Shown here: positions 52,762 through 61,037 of the stretch, piece after piece
Numbering within the stretch: position 1 is the first letter of the stretch
Layout of the letters: the number at the start of each line of letters is the position of its first letter
NCBI RefSeq assembly: GCF_002929535.1
Contig: NZ_PJJO01000061.1
Span: forward strand, 310,001-374,000
Direction: 5' to 3'
DNA: 64,000 nucleotides
DNA from: Cryobacterium sp. Y11
Lineage (GTDB): Bacteria > Actinomycetota > Actinomycetes > Actinomycetales > Microbacteriaceae
Made by a program: the position numbers and the translations under genes
The notes under the pieces: model-generated
What the model saw: the letters and a program-made list of their open reading frames with translations, nothing else
Database searches by the model: none
Told to the model about the DNA's origin: nothing

Positions 52762-52947
52762 ATGAGCACTGCAGCACGCAAGGCACGCAAGATCGCCGGG
52801 ATCAAGTTCGAGAAGGCCGTGAAGGTAGCCACTCCGGTCGCCGAGCGCTCGTGGTTCGCGCTCCCGATCTTCAATTCACGCTCCGGCGAGTACCGCCCGC
52901 GCAGCGCCAAGAAGGTCGCCCGGGCGTTGGCCGCTCGCACTGTATAG
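52762..52947 (+). CDS. Small basic phage protein
   Basis: A 61-residue protein rich in Lys, Arg and Ala (MSTAARKARKIAGIKFEKAV, ending RSAKKVARALAARTV). ATG is preceded by AAAAGAGAACG. No similarity is recognised; DNA or RNA binding would suit the charge. A hairpin follows its stop. Confidence 0.5.
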   Translation: MSTAARKARKIAGIKFEKAVKVATPVAERSWFALPIFNSRSGEYRPRSAKKVARALAARTV

Positions 52948-52962
52948 GCCACAAACGAGAAC

Positions 52963-52987
52963 GGCCCCCGAGGTTCAGTCGGGGGCC
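52963..52987 (+). terminator. GC hairpin after the small basic gene
   Basis: GGCCCCCGA and TCGGGGGCC pair perfectly with a 7-nt loop, 16 bp after the stop codon. There is no T-run, so it is a weak terminator or a hairpin before the next ribosome site. Confidence 0.55.
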
Positions 52988-53009
52988 ATGACACGGAAAC
53001 GAGATTCAC

Positions 53010-53291
53010 ATGCCCAAACAGACTACCGGCTACAACAAATACCCTAATCCGCACTGGATGGACGACGACCTCAGCCACCTCGACCTATTCGACGGTCGCC
53101 GCCCTTCATCCCCGTACCCATCTGAACCCCCGCACGGCTCACACTTCATCGCATCTGCCCGCAGCCGGCGAGTTGCCCGCCGCAAGATGATAAACAGGCT
53201 CAGAGACTGGTTGCTCGCGTTCCTTCTCGCTGCGATCGCCTGGGCATGCATTATCAGCTTTGCCACTTTAGTTGTGTGGTGGATCGCATGA
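53010..53291 (+). CDS. Small phage membrane protein
   Basis: A 93-residue protein with a polar N-terminal part, a basic stretch (ARSRRVARRKMINRLRD) and a C-terminal transmembrane helix WLLAFLLAAIAWACIISFAT. N-in topology is expected. ATG follows a GGAAACGAG ribosome site. No function can be named. Confidence 0.6.
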   Translation: MPKQTTGYNKYPNPHWMDDDLSHLDLFDGRRPSSPYPSEPPHGSHFIASARSRRVARRKMINRLRDWLLAFLLAAIAWACIISFATLVVWWIA

Positions 53292-53515
53292 GCATCAAGA
53301 TCGAATCCACCTCCGCTGCAACCTGCCGGGCTAATGGCCCCGTGGTCGGCTCGCAGCTTGCCAGCAGCACCAAGCACTGTGACGTGTCCATCGAGATTAC
53401 TTGGATCGGCACGTTCGAGATCAGAGCGAAGACCCTCAGCGACGATAAGCGTGGGCCGAGTCGCGATGAGCCGATGGAGTTGCAGCGGTGGCGCGAGTGG
53501 GAAATCATCGCATGA
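53288..53515 (+). CDS. Small phage protein, unknown
   Basis: 75 residues, MSIKIESTSAATCRANGPVV onward, ending RWREWEIIA. It starts in the stop of the preceding gene (ATGA) and its stop overlaps the next start, so it belongs to a chain of four coupled small genes. No motif is recognised. The open frame extends back to 53246 without support. Confidence 0.5.
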   Translation: MSIKIESTSAATCRANGPVVGSQLASSTKHCDVSIEITWIGTFEIRAKTLSDDKRGPSRDEPMELQRWREWEIIA

Positions 53516-53772
53516 CCGTGCTGACATCGCCGGGCTTCATCCCGCCGGCCGTCGCTGTCGACGGTGACCGGGTCCGGGTGATTCCGAGGAACAGCGATGG
53601 CGACGGGATCATCGGATACCAACTGCCCGCGCCGCCCGGCTTTGTCCGCGTGGCCGCGGAGGCCGTCGACGACAACCGGCTAGACAAGCCGGAGGACTGG
53701 TGGCGCGCTACGTATCGCGCCGGCGAAGTCCGTGTCGTCCTGATCCAACGGCGTCCGTGCGTGTTCGTATGA
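53512..53772 (+). CDS. Small phage protein, unknown
   Basis: 86 residues, beginning MTVLTSPGFIPPAVAVDGDR, beta-rich, with KPEDWWRATYRAGEVRVVLI near the end. It is coupled by ATGA overlap to both neighbours. Function unknown. Confidence 0.5.
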   Translation: MTVLTSPGFIPPAVAVDGDRVRVIPRNSDGDGIIGYQLPAPPGFVRVAAEAVDDNRLDKPEDWWRATYRAGEVRVVLIQRRPCVFV

Positions 53773-53927
53773 CCGCGACGCACTGGGTCATCGTCCTCGC
53801 GGTCATCGGCGCCATCTTCATCTTTACCGGTAGCTGGCTGCTCTGGCCGCTCCCCATCATCTGCCTCGGCTTTGCCTTCATGGCGCCGATGGTCGTACTC
53901 GCTTTCATACAGATAAAGGACATGTAA
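53769..53927 (+). CDS. Small phage membrane protein
   Basis: 52 residues, two hydrophobic helices (HWVIVLAVIGAIFIFTGSWL and LPIICLGFAFMAPMVVLAFI). It starts with ATGA overlap of the previous gene and ends one base before the ATPase start. Role unknown. Confidence 0.55.
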   Translation: MTATHWVIVLAVIGAIFIFTGSWLLWPLPIICLGFAFMAPMVVLAFIQIKDM

Positions 53928-55195
53928 TGACACAGACATTTACCGCCACGAACTTCAAGCGTCTCATTGGCGAGGCGACTATCACCCCATCCGGCAACGA
54001 GCTCGTCGTGCTCGCCGGGGAAAACAGATCGGGTAAGTCGAGCTTTCGCCAGGCGATGCAATCGCTCCTCAAGTACGCGTCCAAGCTGATCCCCGATCCG
54101 ATCCACGAAGGCGAGACGGAATCTCGCGCCGAGTTCATTGACACCGAGTTGGGCGTGAGACTCCTGCGGGTGTGGAAGCGCAAGGCAGACGGCACGATCA
54201 CCTCGACGTTCAGCGCTTACGCTCTCGACGGCGCCAAGTACCCCTCAGCTGTCGCGCTGGTCGCTGAACTCATGGGTGGCAATCTGATCGACCCCAGCGA
54301 GTTCGTGGGTTTCGACGAGAAGAAGCAGCGTGACGAGCTGCTGCGTCAGGTGGAATTGCCCTTCGACATCGACAAGCTCGCCGCCGAGCGCAAGGGCATC
54401 TTCGACGGCCGCACCGACAAGACACGCGAGGTAAAGCGCCTGGCCGCACAGCTCGACGGATGCGCGCCGGCCGACGCGCGCGTGCCGGATGCCGAGGTGT
54501 CGGCCGCATCGCTGTACGAGGAGATGGACGCGATACGCAAGCACAACGTGGAGGTCGATCGACTGACCGACGCACACATAGACGCGATGAACGCCCGAAT
54601 CGTGGCAGATCAGACGGCGCGGGCGGCCGCCGCTGCGTTCGATAAGGCACGTGCCGACCACAAAGCGGCCGCGGCTGCCGAGAAGATCGCCGCCGACGCC
54701 GCAGTAGGTGAGATCAAATCGCCGGATGCCGTCGCCGCACGGCTGGCCAGTATCGATGAGACCAATGTGAAGGTGCGCGCGCAGCTCACCCGGGCCGCCC
54801 TCGCCGCCGAGCTTGAGGATCGCACCGCCGAAGAGGCCGCGCTGACCGCGAGCATTGCCGCGATCGACAAGCGCAAGGCTGACGGCCTCGCCGCCGCCAA
54901 GTTCCCTGTCGAGGGCCTGAACGTGAGCGACGAGGGCATCACCGTCAATGGCCTGTCGTTCCTGTCGCTGAGTGAGAGCGAGCAGCTGTGGGTTGCCCTC
55001 CGCATCGCGACCGCCGGCAACCCGAAGCTCAAGCTGATCTTCCTCAAGAATGGCGACGCGTTCGACGACAAGACTCTTGCGAAGGTCCAGGCGTACGCCG
55101 CTGAGAACAAGTGGACGATCATCGCCGACCGGGGCCGCGATAACTCGGCTGACTTCGGGTTCGTCTTCGAAGAGGGAATCCTGGCGGCGGCATGA
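53927..55195 (+). CDS. SbcC/RecF-like ATPase (phage recombination)
   Basis: A 422-residue protein with N-terminal Walker A LVVLAGENRSGKSSFRQAMQ near residue 35, FVGFDEKKQRDELLRQ, then a long Ala/Glu/Lys coiled-coil-like middle (VDRLTDAHIDAMNARIVADQ to KRKADGL), and a C-terminal half with LSFLSLSESEQLWVALRIAT (ABC signature-like) and KLKLIFLKNGDAFDDKTL. In actinophages it precedes YqaJ and RecT, as here. It probably acts with the nuclease as an SbcCD-like pair. Confidence 0.8.
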   Translation: MTQTFTATNFKRLIGEATITPSGNELVVLAGENRSGKSSFRQAMQSLLKYASKLIPDPIHEGETESRAEFIDTELGVRLLRVWKRKADGTITSTFSAYALDGAKYPSAVALVAELMGGNLIDPSEFVGFDEKKQRDELLRQVELPFDIDKLAAERKGIFDGRTDKTREVKRLAAQLDGCAPADARVPDAEVSAASLYEEMDAIRKHNVEVDRLTDAHIDAMNARIVADQTARAAAAAFDKARADHKAAAAAEKIAADAAVGEIKSPDAVAARLASIDETNVKVRAQLTRAALAAELEDRTAEEAALTASIAAIDKRKADGLAAAKFPVEGLNVSDEGITVNGLSFLSLSESEQLWVALRIATAGNPKLKLIFLKNGDAFDDKTLAKVQAYAAENKWTIIADRGRDNSADFGFVFEEGILAAA

Positions 55196-55782
55196 GCTAC
55201 GTGGACCGCGTCATGGCCGACTCGCTCGACCGGCCTGCGTGGCTCACTGCGCGAGAGCCAATCATCGGGGCGAGCGACGCGGCAAAGCTCGTAAAGATGT
55301 CGTCGGTTCCGACGTACCTTGCCGCGAAGCTCAAGCCCTCGGCGTTCTCGGGCAACCGGTACACAGAATCCGGCAACGAGTGGGAGCCGATCATGCTCGC
55401 CTGGGCAGGCATCCCTCAGAACACCCTGCTGATTCATTCCGCAGAGCACCCGGGACTTGCGGCCACCCCTGACGGGCTGCTCGTGAAGCCTGAGGGCATC
55501 GTGCTTTCTGAGGTAAAAGCCAAACACGATCGCATCGTCTACGGCCCTACGCCGGGCGAATTCCGACAGGTCGCATTCCAGCAGTACTGCGTTGGTCCCG
55601 ACGTCCTTTACACGGAGTTCATCTGGGCCGAGATCGTGAACGGCGAGATGCGCACCGAGGTTCCCAAGAGCTTGCGCATCTACCCCGCCGACGTCGCCGA
55701 CGTGCTGGCCGCCATGCTGCCGATCGCCATTGAACTATCCAAGCGGCTCCGCGCCGCAATCGAATTTGAAAGAGGCATGTAA
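55192..55782 (+). CDS. YqaJ-type exonuclease
   Basis: A 196-residue PD-(D/E)XK nuclease. It has REPIIGASDAAKLVKMSS (the family's R-x-x-x-GAS), HPGLAATPDGLL with the catalytic Asp, and IVLSEVKAKHDRI with the (E)xK pair, then QVAFQQYCVGPDVLYTEFIW. This 5'-3' exonuclease provides the single-stranded tails used by RecT, the next gene. It is coupled to the ATPase by ATGA. Confidence 0.85.
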   Translation: MSYVDRVMADSLDRPAWLTAREPIIGASDAAKLVKMSSVPTYLAAKLKPSAFSGNRYTESGNEWEPIMLAWAGIPQNTLLIHSAEHPGLAATPDGLLVKPEGIVLSEVKAKHDRIVYGPTPGEFRQVAFQQYCVGPDVLYTEFIWAEIVNGEMRTEVPKSLRIYPADVADVLAAMLPIAIELSKRLRAAIEFERGM

Positions 55783-56765
55783 TGAGCAAGGAAGTAACTC
55801 AGTACGAAGCCGCCGGGCTGGACGAGAAGATGCGCTACGTGCAGACGCTCGCCTCCGCCGGTGATCTGATCCCCAAGGGGCTGTGGGACCGCGGCGCCCC
55901 GTCCCCCGGCAAGGTGCTGCTGGTCTTCGAGACCGGTTCCATGCTCGGGATTCACCCGATCGCGGCGCTCGGCGGCATCCATGTGATCGAGGGCAAGCCG
56001 ACGATCTCACCCGGCCTCATGTCTGGTCTCGTGCGGAAGGCCGGCCACAAGCTGCGGGTGACCACGAAGGGAACGATCGAGGGCGGCGACTTCGCTGCCA
56101 CGGCCACGATCACCCGCTCAGACGATCCAGACTTCACGTACTCGGCAACCTGGACGCCGAGCCGCGCCGCCCGCGCTGGGCTGTGCAAGTACGAGGTCAA
56201 GAATGGCAAGTGGGTGGTAACGGCCCGCTCGAAGAGTGGCAATCCGCTCCCGTGGGAGGCGTACAGCGAGGGGTTGTGCAAGGCCCGTGCAATCGGCGAG
56301 GTCGTGCGCGAAGGCGGCGAGGATGTGCTGATGGGTGTCAGCTACACCCCCGAGGAAATGGGTGCGCTGGTCACCGACGCAGGCGAGCTGCAGTCCACGC
56401 CGGACAAGGATGCCGCGCCCGCCGAACCTGCCGAGGACTGGCCTGCACTCGTGGCCACTGCGACAACAATCGCCGACCTCAAGGACATAAGGGATCGGGC
56501 GGTCGCTGCCGACGAATACACGGCCAACCGGGCGATGTTCCTCGCAAGGCAGGGCGAACTCAGCCGGGCCGAGGAAACCGCGCTCCCCGTTGACCCGGAC
56601 GAGGATGTCGTCGACGCCGTGATCGTGCCCGACGACGAACACACTGAGGCACCCGAAGCCCCAGTGCCCGCCACCGAGCCCGACGACGAAGAGACGGAGC
56701 TGCAGCGGTACGAGCGCGAGAGCGCCGAAGAGTACGCCGCAGAGCGAGCCGTGACCGGTGCTTAG
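55782..56765 (+). CDS. RecT-type single-strand annealing protein
   Basis: A 327-residue protein. The N-terminal 200 residues have the RecT core: LIPKGLWDRGAPSPGKVLLV, FETGSMLGIHPIAALGGIHV followed by IEGKPTISPGLMSGLVRKAG, TATITRSDDPDFTYSATWTP and RSKSGNPLPWEAYSEGLCKA. The last 120 residues are acidic and Pro/Ala-rich, probably disordered. It anneals single strands for phage recombination. The next gene starts within its end. Confidence 0.88.
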   Translation: MSKEVTQYEAAGLDEKMRYVQTLASAGDLIPKGLWDRGAPSPGKVLLVFETGSMLGIHPIAALGGIHVIEGKPTISPGLMSGLVRKAGHKLRVTTKGTIEGGDFAATATITRSDDPDFTYSATWTPSRAARAGLCKYEVKNGKWVVTARSKSGNPLPWEAYSEGLCKARAIGEVVREGGEDVLMGVSYTPEEMGALVTDAGELQSTPDKDAAPAEPAEDWPALVATATTIADLKDIRDRAVAADEYTANRAMFLARQGELSRAEETALPVDPDEDVVDAVIVPDDEHTEAPEAPVPATEPDDEETELQRYERESAEEYAAERAVTGA

Positions 56766-57123
56766 CGCGCAGCTACGACTCAACGAACACCTTGCTAAAT
56801 GGGACGCAGAGATTCGTCGGTTCGACGCAGCCGTGCACGACTACGGCACGTCAAAAGCTGGCTATGAGCAACGCGTGGCAATCGTGAAGATCACGGCAAA
56901 GAACTCTGTGGAGAAGGTGGCCGTGGCATGGCTTGAGACTCTTGCAGATGCCGACCCAGAGGCGAACACCTTGCATCTTGAGTATCGGGGATCAGAGGCC
57001 ACTGTCGAGGCGATCAAGGCGCGGTTGCGTTGGTGCCAGGCGGTCGCTGATGCGCTCCGCTCTGAGGTGTCCACTGAACGCGCCGAGGCTCAGATTTACT
57101 CGCAGGACAGGAGCACCCCATGA
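56758..57123 (+). CDS. Phage protein, unknown
   Basis: A 121-residue, mainly helical and charged protein. It starts with a GTG at 56758, overlapping recT by 8 nt; AKWDAEIRRFDAAVHDYGTS and AIKARLRWCQAVADAL are typical helices. No family is recognised. Its stop overlaps the RusA start. Confidence 0.55.
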   Translation: MLSAQLRLNEHLAKWDAEIRRFDAAVHDYGTSKAGYEQRVAIVKITAKNSVEKVAVAWLETLADADPEANTLHLEYRGSEATVEAIKARLRWCQAVADALRSEVSTERAEAQIYSQDRSTP

Positions 57124-57548
57124 TCAGCATGGACAAAGGTCTGACGCCGACGACGACAGGCGTTGAAGGCGGGTTCATCCCCTTCGAGCAGACGCTCACA
57201 TTCGATTGGAAGACCCCGCCGCTGCACCTCAACCAGCGAATGAACAATCATGCTCACGACCGCATCGTGGCCGAGACGCGACTCGCTGGCAAGCTCATGG
57301 CGCACCGGATCCCAGCGCTCGGGAAGTGTCGCGTGACGCTCACCTGGTACGTCGTAACGAAGACGGTACGCGACGAGGAGAACCCAGTCCCGACGCTCAA
57401 AGCACTATGCGATGGGCTCGTCGACGCCGGCGTCGTGGTTGACGACCGGCCGGCCTACATGACCAAGCTCATGCCCGAGATCGTCTGGCTCGACAAGAAG
57501 CTCGGGCACGTCGCGCACATGACGCTGCGAGTGGAGCGGATCGAATGA
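57120..57548 (+). CDS. RusA-like Holliday-junction resolvase
   Basis: A 142-residue protein with the RusA pattern: PPLHLNQRMNNHAHDRIVAE at the start, then VRDEENPVPTLKALCDGLVD followed by AGVVVDDRPAYM, where the D-x-D-N style acidic cluster (here RDEEN) and the late DD pair form the active site. Length is close to the family norm of 120-140. It resolves recombination intermediates, in line with the neighbouring RecT and YqaJ genes. Confidence 0.8.
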   Translation: MISMDKGLTPTTTGVEGGFIPFEQTLTFDWKTPPLHLNQRMNNHAHDRIVAETRLAGKLMAHRIPALGKCRVTLTWYVVTKTVRDEENPVPTLKALCDGLVDAGVVVDDRPAYMTKLMPEIVWLDKKLGHVAHMTLRVERIE

Positions 57549-57937
57549 TCCTCCCGAAGGTCGCCAAGCCCTCGAAGGCCGACGAGACAACGGCGTACGA
57601 ACTCGCCACGCTGCGAGATAACGCCACGTGCCAAATGTGCAAGAGGCCCGGTGAAATCCAGCGGGATCACAGGCAGAACAGGCAGCAGGGCAACACGGTC
57701 ACGTCGAACCTGGTCTGCCTATGCCTCGACTGCCACCTGTACAAGACCGAGCATCCCGAGTGGGCCTATCGCACCGGATGGGGTGTCCCACGCTGGGCAG
57801 ATCCGGCTAAGTGGCCTATCCCTAGGCGGGTCGGCGGGGTGTGGCAGGACGTACTACTGGACGACGCCGGCGGCTGGGCGTTCATCACGGAGGCTCGGGC
57901 GAAAGCGGCTCGAAACGGTGACGGCATCGTTTTCTGA
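57545..57937 (+). CDS. HNH endonuclease
   Basis: A 130-residue protein with CQMCKRPGEIQRDHRQNRQQ, then LVCLCLDCHLYKTEHP: two CxxC pairs around an HNH-like DH...N...H core. Phage HNH nucleases take part in packaging or in mobility. It overlaps the RusA gene by four bases. Confidence 0.8.
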   Translation: MILPKVAKPSKADETTAYELATLRDNATCQMCKRPGEIQRDHRQNRQQGNTVTSNLVCLCLDCHLYKTEHPEWAYRTGWGVPRWADPAKWPIPRRVGGVWQDVLLDDAGGWAFITEARAKAARNGDGIVF

Positions 57938-57957
57938 CTCGAACATTCAGAACTGAC

Positions 57958-58139
57958 TTGAATCTTTTTTTCACTAATTCATACACAGGTCGTTTTGGCC
58001 TGTATCCACAAGGGATCGGAGGCAAAATTGAATAGTTATCCACAGCCCGTTCCACAGATTATCAACAGTGCTGTCGGCGTTTCCACATTTTATCCACAGA
58101 GTTATCCACAGGGTTATCCACAGGGCGATTTGTGGACAG
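57958..58139. other. Candidate replication origin: DnaA boxes beside an AT-rich stretch
   Basis: Perfect TTATCCACA boxes lie at 58036, 58090, 58102 and 58114. One-mismatch copies are at 58002 (GTATCCACA) and 58059 (TTATCAACA), and a weaker reversed one is at 58131. The three at 58090-58122 are spaced exactly 12 bp, as tandem TTATCCACAGRG units. Just to the left, 57958-57986 is an AT-rich stretch with TCTTTTTTT that could open. No gene is needed here. It stands directly before the replication genes. Confidence 0.75.
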
Positions 58140-58249
58140 GCGTTCGATCAAACGAATATTGGACTGCGCCTGAAAAGGCGAAGCGGCCCTGTGCTCTAAC
58201 ACGAAGGCCGCTTCTCATCCGCTCTCTGGATCACACCATTGGAGGGACT

Positions 58250-58447
58250 TTGCAAAAGTCTAACAACGGGCTGACGGCCGCGGCCGAAACCCACCTGAAT
58301 TTGCTCCGTCAAGAACGGGCCACGCTCGCACGGCAAGACCGCTATTACGTCGATCTCGCTTTCAAGTACGGCGTCACGGTCCCGGAGATTGCCCAGCGGT
58401 CCGGGCTGACCGTGACCGCCGTGCAAAGCATTCTGGTTGGCACCTAA
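58250..58447 (+). CDS. Small HTH protein
   Basis: A 65-residue protein from a TTG start with GGAGGG just upstream. The C-terminal YYVDLAFKYGVTVPEIAQRS, then GLTVTAVQSILVG, is a helix-turn-helix of the sigma-4/homeodomain type. The longer open frame back to 57995 runs through the DnaA boxes and gives only SYPQ repeats, so I reject it. Next to the candidate origin it may regulate replication genes. Confidence 0.6.
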   Translation: MQKSNNGLTAAAETHLNLLRQERATLARQDRYYVDLAFKYGVTVPEIAQRSGLTVTAVQSILVGT

Positions 58448-58578
58448 TGGGCGTCGATCGGGACAAGCTAATCGCCTGGCTTTCAGCTCGTGGTAACTCA
58501 GAGAACGTCGTGGTGTTCGCGATCTACTCGGGCCTCGTGATGCGTATCAAGCGCGGCGACTTCGACGAGGTGCCGTAG
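58447..58578 (+). CDS. Small phage protein, 43 residues
   Basis: MGVDRDKLIAWLSARGNSEN, ending VMRIKRGDFDEVP. It starts one base into the previous stop (TAATG) and the next gene starts in its stop (TAGTG), so it is in a coupled chain. No motif recognised. Confidence 0.5.
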   Translation: MGVDRDKLIAWLSARGNSENVVVFAIYSGLVMRIKRGDFDEVP

Positions 58579-59450
58579 TGGCCCGCGACCGCGCGAACGT
58601 GCGCGTCGACATCTGGGCAGATCAGGACTTCCGCGATCTGACCGGCGAGGCACAGCGGCTCTACTTCCAGCTCACATCGCATCCGACTCTGAACTATGCG
58701 GGCGTGGCCGAGTGGAGACCTGGGCGACTTGCTGCGATGGCTTGCGACCTCACCGCCGGCAGCATCGAGCGGGCTGGCCAATTGCTCGGGGAACGATTTT
58801 TCATTGTCGTCGACGAGCAGACCGAGGAGGTTCTCGTGCGCTCCTATGTGAAGCATGACGGCATATTGAAGCAGCCAAAACTGGTTGTCTCCATGACCAA
58901 TGCTTACGCGGCGATCGCGTCGAAGCTGATTCGGAATGTGATCGCTTTCGAGGTGCAGAAGATGCGCGACCGAGATCCGAATATGGCCGCGTGGAAGGTC
59001 ACGCAGACCGAGACAATTCTTCGGGCCGAGGCGAAGGACATTCGGGAGATTTCACCGGGGCTAACCCCACTGTTTACCCCAGAGCTAACCCCAGAGCTAA
59101 CCCCAGCGTTTACCCCAGACGTTACCCCAGAGCTAACCCCTAGCTCTGGGCAGGCTCAAGGGTTGCCTACATTAACAGCTACTACTACAGCTACAGGAAC
59201 TTCGTTCCTTGATGATGGCGCGAAGGGAAACGAAACTCGAATACCTGCCGACTGGGTTCCATCCAAAGCTCACTTCGACCGAGCCAAAGAACGAAACCTA
59301 AACATCACGGCCGAGGCTGAGAACTTCAGACTGCATGCCGAGACTCACGATCGGCGAGCGGTTCGATGGGGCGCGGCGTTCACGATGTGGCTGAACAAGG
59401 CCACGCCGGGGCCGGCGAAGTCCAACCGTGACGCTTGGATGCAGAAGTGA
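58578..59450 (+). CDS. Phage replication initiator-like protein with iterons in its coding sequence
   Basis: A 290-residue protein starting with GTG. The N-terminal 125 residues are winged-helix-like (VRVDIWADQDFRDLTGEAQR, then LYFQLTSHPTLNYAGVAEWR, typical of actinophage replication proteins). Then comes a repetitive linker, residues about 157-190, of (L/F)TPE units encoded by seven 12-bp DNA repeats. The C-terminal part has PADWVPSKAHFDRAKERNLN, followed by ITAEAENFRLHAE, the DNA-loading region seen in replisome organisers. The layout (initiator with origin repeats inside the gene) is like lambda O. The helicase gene follows with a GTGA overlap. Confidence 0.75.
   Translation: MARDRANVRVDIWADQDFRDLTGEAQRLYFQLTSHPTLNYAGVAEWRPGRLAAMACDLTAGSIERAGQLLGERFFIVVDEQTEEVLVRSYVKHDGILKQPKLVVSMTNAYAAIASKLIRNVIAFEVQKMRDRDPNMAAWKVTQTETILRAEAKDIREISPGLTPLFTPELTPELTPAFTPDVTPELTPSSGQAQGLPTLTATTTATGTSFLDDGAKGNETRIPADWVPSKAHFDRAKERNLNITAEAENFRLHAETHDRRAVRWGAAFTMWLNKATPGPAKSNRDAWMQK
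59061..59144 (+). repeat. Seven tandem 12-bp iterons in the initiator gene
   Basis: The units are CTAACCCCACTG, TTTACCCCAGAG, CTAACCCCAGAG, CTAACCCCAGCG, TTTACCCCAGAC, GTTACCCCAGAG and CTAACCCCTAGC, all with the core ACCCC in exact 12-bp phase. They encode an (L/F)TPE-type linker. Position inside the initiator gene suggests an origin. Confidence 0.9.
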
Positions 59451-60625
59451 CCGGCTCACCTGCTGAGCGGAATCTGATTGGTGCGGTGATTCTTGATCCG
59501 CGCCAGTTCCGTTCGGTCCGCGATCTGGTCTCGGGTGCCGACTTTGAGAATCCGAACATGGGCGATGTCTTCGCGGGCATTGGAGACATGGTTGCTCGTG
59601 GCCTGCCGGTGGATCACATCACGGTTGTGAATCAGTGGCCGGTGTGGGGCATCCGCGGTATCGAGTCCAACGAGGTCTTCGAGTGGACCGGCGCCGAGGT
59701 CTACACCCAAGCGGCGACAGAGTACGCGCACTCGGTTCGTGACGCGTCGGTGCGGCGTGGATTGAAGTCCATTGTCGGGCTCGTGATGACGGGCGTTTCA
59801 GACTCGGGAGCATCACCGCTGGATATCGCAGCGATGGCGGCGACGGCGCTGGAAGGACTTCGGGCCGGGTCAACGTCGGGCACGCTCGTGGCGAAACCGC
59901 TGGCCGAGATCCTGGCCGGTGAGGATGCTTACGACTGGATCATCCCGGGGTTGCTTGAGCGTCAGGATCGTCTGGTACTCACCGGCGCTGAGGGCGCGGG
60001 CAAAACCACGTGGGTTCGGCAGATGGCGGTGCTTTCGGCGGCCGGGATTCACCCGACGACGTTCGCGCCGATCGATCCGGTCAACGTGCTCGTGGTCGAT
60101 GCCGAGAACACCGAACGGCAGTGGCGGCGTGCAGTGCGGTGGATGTCGTCTCGTGCGGCTGAGATTGGCGCGGCTGATCCTCGGCTGAGCATGCACATCA
60201 CGGCGGGCAAACGCATCGACGTGACGCGGGGTTCTCACCTCGGGGAGATTCACCGGCTGGTCGATCTGCACAAGCCGGATGTTCTCTTTATCGGGCCGCT
60301 GTACAAGCTCGTGCCGAAGGCGATCACGAACGACGACGACGCCTCGCCGCTGATCGTCGCACTCGACTCGCTGCGTGAACGCGGGCTGGCTTTGATCATG
60401 GAAGCCCACGCGGGCAAGGCGAACGGTTCGGACGGTGAGCGCAACCTGGCGCCGCGTGGATCAGCTGCGCTCATGGGCTGGCCTGAGTTCGGGCTCGGGC
60501 TGCGTCACAACCCCGACGACCCGAAGCTGGTCGACGTCGTACGGTGGCGCGGTGACCGTGATGAGCGGGACTGGCCGAACCGGATGTACAAGGGCGGCGA
60601 TTGGCCATGGACGCCGGCGCAGTAG
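59447..60625 (+). CDS. DnaB/RepA-like replicative helicase
   Basis: A 392-residue protein. The N-terminal part resembles DnaB-N (PAERNLIGAVILDPRQFRSV, then RDLVSGADFENPNMGDVFAG). From residue 175 an AAA_25/RepA-type ATPase follows: RLVLTGAEGAGKTTWVRQMA (Walker A), NVLVVDAENTERQWRRAVRW, KPDVLFIGPLYKL (Walker B region), LALIMEAHAGKA. I chose the GTG at 59447, overlapping the initiator stop. It should be loaded by the initiator and unwind the phage DNA. Confidence 0.85.
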   Translation: MTGSPAERNLIGAVILDPRQFRSVRDLVSGADFENPNMGDVFAGIGDMVARGLPVDHITVVNQWPVWGIRGIESNEVFEWTGAEVYTQAATEYAHSVRDASVRRGLKSIVGLVMTGVSDSGASPLDIAAMAATALEGLRAGSTSGTLVAKPLAEILAGEDAYDWIIPGLLERQDRLVLTGAEGAGKTTWVRQMAVLSAAGIHPTTFAPIDPVNVLVVDAENTERQWRRAVRWMSSRAAEIGAADPRLSMHITAGKRIDVTRGSHLGEIHRLVDLHKPDVLFIGPLYKLVPKAITNDDDASPLIVALDSLRERGLALIMEAHAGKANGSDGERNLAPRGSAALMGWPEFGLGLRHNPDDPKLVDVVRWRGDRDERDWPNRMYKGGDWPWTPAQ

Positions 60626-60909
60626 CCCCCGACTTCACGCTCGCCCGCTACCTCGAATTCCCGGACGTGGTGAAGATCGAGGCCGAACGTTTCCCGCCGC
60701 TGTCCGTGGTACTGCGCGAGTCGTTCGGCTCGCCGGATCACGAGCTGATGGTCATGGCGCATGACATTCGTGTGTCGAGGTTCAACACCCGCGATCGGGA
60801 CCGGTCGATTGCTGGCGACGCGAACGGCGATCAGCGTCTGGCTGCGGCCACTGCCGAGTGGCTCGCCTTCAATGACCGCAAACGAGCGATCGAATCCGGG
60901 CGAGCGTAA
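60607..60909 (+). CDS. Phage protein, unknown
   Basis: A 100-residue protein beginning [20 protein letters not shown], with [16 protein letters not shown] and a charged end [12 protein letters not shown]. It overlaps the helicase end by 19 nt. No family recognised. Confidence 0.5.
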   Translation: MDAGAVAPDFTLARYLEFPDVVKIEAERFPPLSVVLRESFGSPDHELMVMAHDIRVSRFNTRDRDRSIAGDANGDQRLAAATAEWLAFNDRKRAIESGRA

Positions 60910-61037
60910 TCCCCATTCACCCACTCATCACGCGCTTGTCGCCGCCTCACGCGATTACAGGCGAAATACACACAGGCGTAGGTCCAAACGATCTACGGAC
61001 TTCACAGGGGCGCACAGAGCGCCAACCGATCCAAGAA

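Noticed and set aside
57995..58249. N-terminal extension of the small HTH protein (SYPQ repeats)
   Set aside because: The repeats come from DnaA boxes (TTATCCACA) read in one frame. A ribosome site and TTG start at 58250 explain the gene better.
59061..59144. CRISPR-like array
   Set aside because: The units are 12 bp with no spacers, and they are in frame in a coding gene; iterons fit better.
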